In this document: one piece after another, positions 58,978 through 64,000 of the stretch
Layout: each line of letters begins with the position of its first letter
How positions within the stretch are numbered: position 1 is the first letter of the stretch
DNA from: Kribbella catacumbae DSM 19601
GTDB taxonomy: Bacteria > Actinomycetota > Actinomycetes > Propionibacteriales > Kribbellaceae
Direction: 5' to 3'
Assembly (NCBI RefSeq): GCF_000372465.1
Contig: NZ_AQUZ01000008.1
Location: forward strand, 62,141-126,140
DNA: 64,000 bases
Translations under genes and position numbers: made by a program
Notes under the pieces: model-generated
Told to the model about the DNA's origin: nothing
The model's database searches: none
The model's input: the letters and a program-made list of their open reading frames with translations, nothing else

Positions 58978-59715
58978 TCAGCCGGGTTTGCGGGCACTGA
59001 CCAAAGCGAAGCCGAGGTACTCGCCCTGGTCCGCGTGGAGCATCTCGAGGCTGCCGTCGGGGGTGCCGGTGTGTTCGGAGGCGGCCTCGGCCCAGGTCAG
59101 CCAGTCGCGCCAGCCGGTCTCCTGGAGGCGGGCGGAGGTGACCTCGACGAGTTCGGTGATCTCCCAGTGGAATCGCCACCAGTCGGCGGTGTGCCAGGCG
59201 AGCGCCTCCCAGCCGACCAGCTTCTTGATGTGCTCCGGGATGTAGCCGAGGTCGCGGATCTCCCGGGTCATCGCCGGGGTGGCGATGCCGAGCCGGCCGC
59301 CCGGCTTGAGGAAGGCGGTGAGGTAGGCGAGGTAGTTGTCCGCAGTACCGAAGTACTCGTAGGCGTCGATGCAGACGATCGCGTCGAAGAACGCGCGGGC
59401 GAAGGGCAGGGTGTGCGCCTCGGCCCTGAGCGCGGTGGCCTCGACCCCGTGGGCGGCGAAGTTCGCGGCCGCGTCGGAGGGGTCGACCCAGAGATCGGCG
59501 GCCCAGACCTGTACGCCGTACTCCTTCGCGAGGAAGACCGAGGTCGCGCCCTTGCCGGAGCCGAGGTCGAGCACCTTCATGCCGGGCTGGAGGTCCAGGT
59601 CGCGGGCGAGATCCTCGAGCAGCCAGAGTGGGTTGGGGCCCATGTCGCAGTCGAGCAGCCAGCCGGCGTCGTACTTCGAGGACAGCGGGTACTCCGCGCG
59701 CTTGAGGTCAACCAT
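58978..59715 (-). CDS. Class I SAM-dependent methyltransferase
   Basis: 245 residues from ATG 59715. The SAM-binding motif I is VLDLGSGKGATSVFLAKEYG, with the acidic loop VWAADLWVDPSDAAANFAAH, then FDAIVCIDAYEYFG and FLKPGGRLGIATPA. The N-terminal YDAGWLLDCDMGPNPLW motif occurs in small-molecule methyltransferases, probably on an aromatic or aminoglycoside-like acceptor. It is divergent from the GNAT gene at 59795. Confidence 0.85.
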   Translation of the reverse strand: MVDLKRAEYPLSSKYDAGWLLDCDMGPNPLWLLEDLARDLDLQPGMKVLDLGSGKGATSVFLAKEYGVQVWAADLWVDPSDAAANFAAHGVEATALRAEAHTLPFARAFFDAIVCIDAYEYFGTADNYLAYLTAFLKPGGRLGIATPAMTREIRDLGYIPEHIKKLVGWEALAWHTADWWRFHWEITELVEVTSARLQETGWRDWLTWAEAASEHTGTPDGSLEMLHADQGEYLGFALVSARKPG

Positions 59716-59794
59716 GGGCGCTAGCCAACCGTTCTGGTCATGGAGCCGCAACAGGATTGCGAATTGTCGGTGGCGGCAGGCAGAGTGCAGTGGC

Positions 59795-60235
59795 ATGAGG
59801 GTGAGGCCGATCGATGAGGACGGACTGCGGCAGGTCGAGCAGTGGCTGGCGGCGGATCCCGTCGGCGGCGCGATCTTCGGCGGCTTCTACGGCCACGCCG
59901 TGGCGCGCTGGACGCCGTTGCTGCAGGCACCGAGCCGGCACGGCTGGATCACCTTCGACGAGACCGGTCCGATCGGCTTCATCGACCTGGAGATCCTCGA
60001 CGACGAAGCCGAGATCACGTACTACGTCTGCCCGACTCGCCGCGGCCAGGGGCTCGGCCGCGCGACCCTCGGCCACGTCATCCAGCTGTCCACCGAGCTC
60101 GGTGCCGAGCAGATCCACGCCTCGGTCGACCCCACCAACGACGCCGGCCTCGCCACCCTCCGCTCGATCGCCTTCAGCGAACATGGCACCAACGAGTTCA
60201 ACGAAACCGAGTTCACCCTCCAGCTCAATGGGTGA
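59795..60235 (+). CDS. GNAT-family N-acetyltransferase
   Basis: 146 residues from ATG 59795. Motif A, YYVCPTRRGQGLGRATLGHV, holds the acetyl-CoA pyrophosphate loop (RRGQGLGR). GPIGFIDLEILDDEAEITYY and ASVDPTNDAGLATLRSIAF complete the fold. The substrate is unknown. Its end overlaps the following NUDIX gene by 8 bp. Confidence 0.87.
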   Translation: MRVRPIDEDGLRQVEQWLAADPVGGAIFGGFYGHAVARWTPLLQAPSRHGWITFDETGPIGFIDLEILDDEAEITYYVCPTRRGQGLGRATLGHVIQLSTELGAEQIHASVDPTNDAGLATLRSIAFSEHGTNEFNETEFTLQLNG

Positions 60236-60782
60236 CTACGCAGGCGTCCTCGCCTTCCGCGCGGGCCGGATCGTCCTCGTCCGCGAGCGCTACGAGGACT
60301 GGGAAAACGAACAGTGGAGCATGCCGAGCGGCGCCGTCGAGCCCGGCGAGTCGCCGGCGGAGGCAGCAGTCCGCGAACTCCGCGAGGAGACCGGCCTGCA
60401 CGTCCGCGTGGACCAGCTGACTTTGGTCGCCGAGGTCTCGGTGATGAGCCGCGACGGCGCGTCCCGCAGTACGGCGTGGAACTACTCCGCCGACGTCCCC
60501 GACGGTGACTTCGCCATCAACGACCCAGACGCCTCGATCCAGGAGGCCCGCTGGTTCATGCCCGCCGAAGCCATCCCGCTGATCGCCGCCATCCCTTACC
60601 CGCCCCTCAGCGAACCCCCCACCGCGTGGCTCCGCACCCCCACACCCACCCGCTGGACCTTCACCTACGCCCCCGACCCCACCATCGCGTTTCTCGACCG
60701 CACCTACGAAATCACCAGCTCACCTCTCCGCAGACACGTCATCGGGGCAGGGTGGGGGCGAGGGGAAGTGGGGCTCTCCTGA
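60228..60782 (+). CDS. NUDIX hydrolase
   Basis: 184 residues from ATG 60228. The Nudix box GAVEPGESPAEAAVRELRE followed by ETGLH matches GX5EX7REUXEEXGU completely. It removes pyrophosphate from a nucleotide derivative. The C-terminus is Pro-rich and its last codons form one arm of an inverted repeat. Co-transcribed with the GNAT gene. Confidence 0.87.
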   Translation: MGDYAGVLAFRAGRIVLVRERYEDWENEQWSMPSGAVEPGESPAEAAVRELREETGLHVRVDQLTLVAEVSVMSRDGASRSTAWNYSADVPDGDFAINDPDASIQEARWFMPAEAIPLIAAIPYPPLSEPPTAWLRTPTPTRWTFTYAPDPTIAFLDRTYEITSSPLRRHVIGAGWGRGEVGLS

Positions 60783-60866
60783 TTGATCCGTGGGTCATTC
60801 GCCCCCTTTTGCCCCTCTCCGCACCGCTCCCGCATCGGGCCGAAGCAACTGTCAGTCAGGAGAGCC
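60772..60866. promoter_or_regulatory. Inverted repeat spanning the NUDIX end and the following spacer
   Basis: GGCTCTCCTGA (60772-60782) pairs exactly with TCAGGAGAGCC (60856-60866) across 73 nt. Within it, GGGGGCGA (60754-60761) can pair with TCGCCCCC (60799-60806), which is followed by TTTT. This suits termination after the NUDIX gene, or RNA control ahead of the methyltransferase at 60911. Confidence 0.45.
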
Positions 60867-60910
60867 GGAAAATGGGGTGTCCTGGGGCTTTTGGGTGGGG
60901 ATGATTGGGG

Positions 60911-61705
60911 ATGGTTGAACTGGATCCTTTGATCAGGGCGTTTTATGCGGAGCGGTATGTCGAGGATGATCGGCTGGCTCGGTCGGGGCATGGGCAGCTG
61001 GAGTTCTTGCGGACGCAGGAGTTGGTCCGCCGGTACCTGCCGGGGCCGGGGGCAACGGTTCTGGATGTGGGTGGGGCGACCGGTGTGCATGCGCGGTGGC
61101 TGGCGGCTGATGGGTACGACGTGACGCTGGTCGATCCGGTGGAGGAGCATGTCGCGAAGGCTGCCGAGCTCGGGACGTTCGCGGCGATGGCCGGGGATGC
61201 GCGGAAGCTGGAGCAGGAGGACGACAGCGTCGACGTCACGTTGCTGCTCGGGCCGCTGTATCACTTGGTGGAGCAGGCGGATCGCGCCCAGGCGTTGGCG
61301 GAGGCGCGACGAGTGACCAGGCCGGGTGGACTGGTAGTTGCCGCAGGCATCAGTCGGTACGCCGGACTGCTGGAGTACGGCACCAAGGGCATGCTGACCG
61401 GCGAAACCCTCCAGATGTTCACCGACGCGCTGACGACCGGCCGCAACTACGACGAGCCGAACGGCTTCACCAACGCGTATTTCCATCACGCGGATGAGTT
61501 GCGCGCGGAGTTCGGCGAGGCAGGGTTTGCCGACATCGAGGTGCTGGCCGTCGAAGGGCCCGCGGCCGCGACCCTCGAACACTCTTCCCCTGAAGACGTT
61601 CCGCGGCTACTCCCGTCGGCACTCCACCTGGCCCGTCTGCTGGAGAACGATCCGCGAGTGATGTCCACCAGCTTCCACTTCCTGGCCATCGGCCACGTCA
61701 TCTGA
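60911..61705 (+). CDS. Class I SAM-dependent methyltransferase
   Basis: 264 residues from ATG 60911; a TTG at 60905 is possible. Motif I is ATVLDVGGATGVHARWLAAD, followed by VTLVDPVEEHVAKAA, DSVDVTLLLGPLYHLVEQAD and RVTRPGGLVVAAGISRYAG. It lacks a recognisable acceptor domain. The C-terminal part shows EFGEAGFADIEVLAVEGPA, usual for small-molecule methyltransferases. Alone on its transcript, 128 nt after the NUDIX gene. Confidence 0.85.
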   Translation: MVELDPLIRAFYAERYVEDDRLARSGHGQLEFLRTQELVRRYLPGPGATVLDVGGATGVHARWLAADGYDVTLVDPVEEHVAKAAELGTFAAMAGDARKLEQEDDSVDVTLLLGPLYHLVEQADRAQALAEARRVTRPGGLVVAAGISRYAGLLEYGTKGMLTGETLQMFTDALTTGRNYDEPNGFTNAYFHHADELRAEFGEAGFADIEVLAVEGPAAATLEHSSPEDVPRLLPSALHLARLLENDPRVMSTSFHFLAIGHVI

Positions 61706-61809
61706 GCCCGGAGGAGTCGCGAGGCGGGCGGCCTCCTGCTCCCGCCCCAAGTCCGCGTGCGACGTCCCACGCCTCCACGGACCGTCGGCTCACCCCTTTT
61801 CCGCAGGGG

Positions 61810-61899
61810 CGGACGGCCACCACTATCAAACCTCGCGAGCAACCGATTTCCCTTGGCGTGTCGGGGCCTCAGACCGGGTTTGGTAGTGGTGGCGGTCCG
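61810..61899 (-). repeat. 90-bp intergenic element with terminal inverted repeats, copy B
   Basis: The ends are CGGACGGCCACCACTA (61810-61825) and TAGTGGTGGCGGTCCG (61884-61899). Its reverse complement aligns with copy A at 20180-20270 along its whole length (about 81 percent by hand). Located in the gap between convergent genes, as copy A is. Confidence 0.8.
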
Positions 61900-61942
61900 C
61901 GGCCGATCGTCTTGCGTGGCCGGGCCCGCGCCTTCGACGCCT

Positions 61943-61992
61943 GAGTGGGGTTACCCGTACTCCGGAGGGGTTCGCCCCTCGGAGTGGGGTTA
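61943..61992. terminator. TTCG-loop hairpin with flanking 11-bp direct repeats
   Basis: ACTCCGGAGGGG (61959-61970), loop TTCG, CCCCTCGGAGT (61975-61985) form 11 base pairs with one bulged G. GAGTGGGGTTA occurs at 61943-61953 and again at 61982-61992. It lies between convergent genes, so a terminator is the simplest explanation. Confidence 0.55.
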
Positions 61993-62081
61993 GCCCCCTG
62001 CTCTACCAATGGGTGATGCCCGCTTGGCGGGGCGGAGCACACCGATCGATCGCCGACGGTGGAGGCGCGAGGCGGGGGGTT

Positions 62082-62483
62082 CTAGGCGGCCGGGCCGGTG
62101 AGTCTGGTGGGTGTGATGCGGATGACGGTGCGGACCACCTTGGCGGGCAGGTCGAGGTACTCCTGGCCGGCGCCTTCGCCCTCGTAGTGCTCGGCCAGCC
62201 GGAATGCGAGCGCTCGCCCAGCATCCTCAGTCACCACCGCCGTGCCGCGGATCTCGACGTACTCGTCCGGGTCGTCCTTCGCGATCACCAGCAGGCTTGC
62301 CCGCGGATCCCGTCGCAGGTTCACGTCCTTGCGCCGCCCGGCAGTCGTGGAGATGACCACATCGTCCCCCTCCCGCCCGATCCACACCACCGACGTCTGT
62401 GGGCTCCCGTCCGCGTTGATCGTCGCCAGAATCCCCGGATTCCCGCCGTCCACCAGCTTCCGCGCCCCATCACTCAAGTCCAT
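62082..62483 (-). CDS. PPOX-class F420-dependent oxidoreductase/flavin-binding split-barrel protein
   Basis: 133 residues from ATG 62483 (MDLSDGARKLVDGGN). The split-barrel pattern is clear: GILATINADGSPQTSVVWIG, DDVVISTTAGRRKDVNLRRD, RASLLVIAKDDPDEYVEIRG and TAVVTEDAGR. Short PPOX-class proteins in actinobacteria commonly bind F420 or flavin. The substrate is unknown. A conserved TAGRRK-type phosphate-binding stretch supports cofactor binding. Confidence 0.86.
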   Translation of the reverse strand: MDLSDGARKLVDGGNPGILATINADGSPQTSVVWIGREGDDVVISTTAGRRKDVNLRRDPRASLLVIAKDDPDEYVEIRGTAVVTEDAGRALAFRLAEHYEGEGAGQEYLDLPAKVVRTVIRITPTRLTGPAA

Positions 62484-62718
62484 GCGACGGACCCTAAACC
62501 ACCCCACCGACAAACCCCGCCGACCGTCGAGTTCAGTACTCCCGCCAGCACAGAGAGTCACTTCAGGTCGCGAAGCGATGTCAATAGCTGCAATCCAGTA
62601 CGCCGAACGCGTGCCGCCGTCGTAGCATCATGCGGCGGTTCAGGCCGGGGGTGGCCGGATCGCGACCAAACATGGGTGGGTCCGGGCTCTGCCCGGCACT
62701 GGGGAGAAGCGGGGACGC

Positions 62719-63897
62719 ATGGCCGAGGAGTCGGGGCCCAAGCCCGGGCATTTCCTGCCGAAAGACGACCAGCCGGCGGAGCTGCCGAAGTACGGGCGGC
62801 CGAGCGTACCGGCGTACGGCGCTCCCTCGGAGCCGCTGGCAGCGCCGACCCCACGACTCGGCCGTGGCGCCGAGACGACGGACGGCCCGCCGGTCCTGAC
62901 CGGCTCGCGCCTCGGACCGCCGCCGCCCGGCGATCGGGCCGCGGCCGCGTTCAAGGCGCGGTACCAGCCGGAGCCGATCCCGTTCCAGCCGAAGAAGAAG
63001 TCCAAGGTCCTGATCGCGGGCATCGTCGCCGGTGCGCTCGTCGTCCTCGGCGGTGGCGTTTTCGTGGCGACCAAGGTGCTTTCGTCGTACGACGACTTCG
63101 TCGCGAACCCACTCGGTACGCCGTCGGTCAAGCAGCCCGGCTACACCCCGTCCGCGCAGCCGACCGCCGAGCCGACGCCGGATCTCATCGTCCTGCAGAA
63201 GAACAAGCTCTACTCGACCGGCAAGATCGCGCCGGTCAAGTGCCGCGAACCCGCGTTCCGGCCGACCTCCAAGGAGAACGTCCGGTCCTACTACCAGGCG
63301 CTCCTGGTCTGCATGAACAAGTTCTGGGAGCCCGTCGTCCGCAAGAGCGGCAACGAGTTCCACCCGCCGAAGCTGATCATCTTCGACGACGGCCAGGAGA
63401 CCGCGTGCGGCGTACAGAAGGACGTGTCCTCGTACTGCCCGACCGACGGCGGTAGCGTCGCGCTGCCGTGGGAGGACCTGCAGGACAACTTCCGCAAGAA
63501 CAGGTCGCTGACCCGGATCGACATGGCCGACGCGCTCGGTTACGTCTACGGCGTCCACGTCCAGAACCTGACCGGCATCCTGGACTCGTCGGCAAGCCGG
63601 CGGGACGAGGCCGCCACCGAGGCCCTGAGGCTGGAGGAGACGCGGCGGATCGCGCTGCAGGCGACCTGCTTGTCGGCCGCCTTCCTGGGTGCCGAGAAGG
63701 CCACTTTCCCGGTCACCGGCGACCTGCTCACCTGGTGGAAGTGGCGCAGCAAGCACGACGGCGATGAGACCGACCCGGATAAAGTGCGCGACCATGGTTC
63801 CCGCAAGAGCGTCGAGCTGTGGATGAACCAGGGCTTCGCGGCTCCCGATCCGGGCTCCTGCAACACTTTCGTGGCAGCGGCGGCCAAGGTCAGCTGA
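62719..63897 (+). CDS. Membrane protein with a degenerate zinc-metallopeptidase domain (pseudopeptidase)
   Basis: 392 residues from ATG 62719. A Pro-rich cytosolic tail (residues 1-95; GHFLPKDD near the start), a single span (97-118) and an external domain of about 270 residues. That domain follows the YpfJ-type neutral zinc metallopeptidases in order, with conserved VHVQNLTGI (residues 279-287) and LQATC (313-317). However, where the family has HExxHHVQ this protein reads GYVYGVHVQ (274-282), so the first zinc ligand and catalytic Glu are gone. LQADC is LQATC. It is therefore probably inactive, perhaps binding a partner. A paralogue begins 24 nt downstream. Confidence 0.78.
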   Translation: MAEESGPKPGHFLPKDDQPAELPKYGRPSVPAYGAPSEPLAAPTPRLGRGAETTDGPPVLTGSRLGPPPPGDRAAAAFKARYQPEPIPFQPKKKSKVLIAGIVAGALVVLGGGVFVATKVLSSYDDFVANPLGTPSVKQPGYTPSAQPTAEPTPDLIVLQKNKLYSTGKIAPVKCREPAFRPTSKENVRSYYQALLVCMNKFWEPVVRKSGNEFHPPKLIIFDDGQETACGVQKDVSSYCPTDGGSVALPWEDLQDNFRKNRSLTRIDMADALGYVYGVHVQNLTGILDSSASRRDEAATEALRLEETRRIALQATCLSAAFLGAEKATFPVTGDLLTWWKWRSKHDGDETDPDKVRDHGSRKSVELWMNQGFAAPDPGSCNTFVAAAAKVS

Positions 63898-63921
63898 TCA
63901 CCGACGGACTGAGGTAGATGA

Positions 63922-64000
63922 ATGGCGGACGACGAGCGGGTGCCCACGCCAGGGCCGCCCAGGATCGGACACTTCCTGCCGGGCGGCGCGGGCGATGCAC
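63922..64000 (+). CDS. Start of a paralogue of the preceding gene (cut by window edge)
   Basis: ATG 63922 with GAGG 7 nt before it gives MADDERVPTPGPPRIGHFLP and a further six residues before the edge. The GHFLP segment matches GHFLPKDD of the previous protein (residues 10-17), also after a short acidic start. The rest is outside the window. Confidence 0.65.
   Translation, partial: MADDERVPTPGPPRIGHFLPGGAGDA

Larger units (their letters stand above)
61706..62081. other. Intergenic stretch without a gene
   Basis: No coding frame is convincing. The stretch contains element copy B (61810-61899) and a hairpin flanked by direct repeats (61943-61992) between the converging methyltransferase and PPOX genes. 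Confidence 0.7.

Noticed and set aside
61943..62020. tRNA-like minus-strand sequence (TTGGTAGAGCA followed by stems)
   Set aside because: The D-arm-like part is exact, but the anticodon stem closes a 4-nt loop and the T-arm lacks A58. No acceptor stem forms, so it is not a tRNA.

Overview
The window is high-GC, gene-dense DNA with many GTG starts and frequent 4-nt overlaps between stop and start codons. It reads as an actinobacterium. A SARP regulator, two LacI/CUT1 sugar-uptake systems, F420-type oxidoreductases, a DUF11 wall-anchored protein with an LPXTG-like tail and a lipoprotein-type sortase together suggest Kribbella or a close relative; the genus is an inference. No rRNA, tRNA, CRISPR array, integrase or intact transposase was recognised.

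Left part (1-20 kb). The first 12.5 kb is the 3' part of one giant gene, open at the left edge. It carries a long internal duplication and a block of membrane segments, and resembles the very large secreted or polymorphic-toxin-like proteins of actinobacteria. Next come a 1,857-residue secreted protein with ten DUF11 repeats and a sortase-like tail, then a SARP regulator.

Decay zone (20-26 kb). Intact genes are DUF305 and DUF6153-like secreted/membrane proteins and a serine hydrolase. Between them lie broken genes: a STAS-domain stub of a SulP transporter, a DUF6766-like gene with an amber codon, a frameshifted pectate lyase-pectinesterase, and a badly degraded rhamnogalacturonan acetylesterase. 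This looks like the loss of a pectin-degradation locus.

Middle (26-45.6 kb). Found here are a haloacetate-dehalogenase-like hydrolase, a UdgX-type uracil-DNA glycosylase, an F420-dependent oxidoreductase, a SigB/F/G-type sigma factor, and a secreted protein. A heparinase II/III protein follows, with a DasR-like operator upstream. An ECF sigma factor is coupled to a membrane partner. A complete sugar regulon (lipoprotein, two permeases, divergent GH3 glycosidase and LacI regulator) is followed by an HxlR/GNAT pair, a GAF-ANTAR/HTH pair and an MhqO/MhqD-like pair.

Right part (45.6-64 kb). Five copies of a 59-nt palindromic element flank an alpha-galactosidase relic and lie upstream of a second CUT1 sugar operon with its own LacI regulator. 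Between them are small conserved proteins, a TrmH-family methyltransferase with a 28-bp tandem duplication behind it, and an ACT-domain membrane protein with a glycine-rich repeat tail. Further right are a methylguanine methyltransferase, an APH(3'')-like streptomycin kinase homologue, a second ECF sigma/membrane pair, the sortase, methyltransferases, GNAT and NUDIX proteins. The window ends with a pseudo-metallopeptidase followed by the start of a paralogue. A 90-bp element with terminal inverted repeats occurs near 20.2 kb and, inverted, near 61.8 kb.
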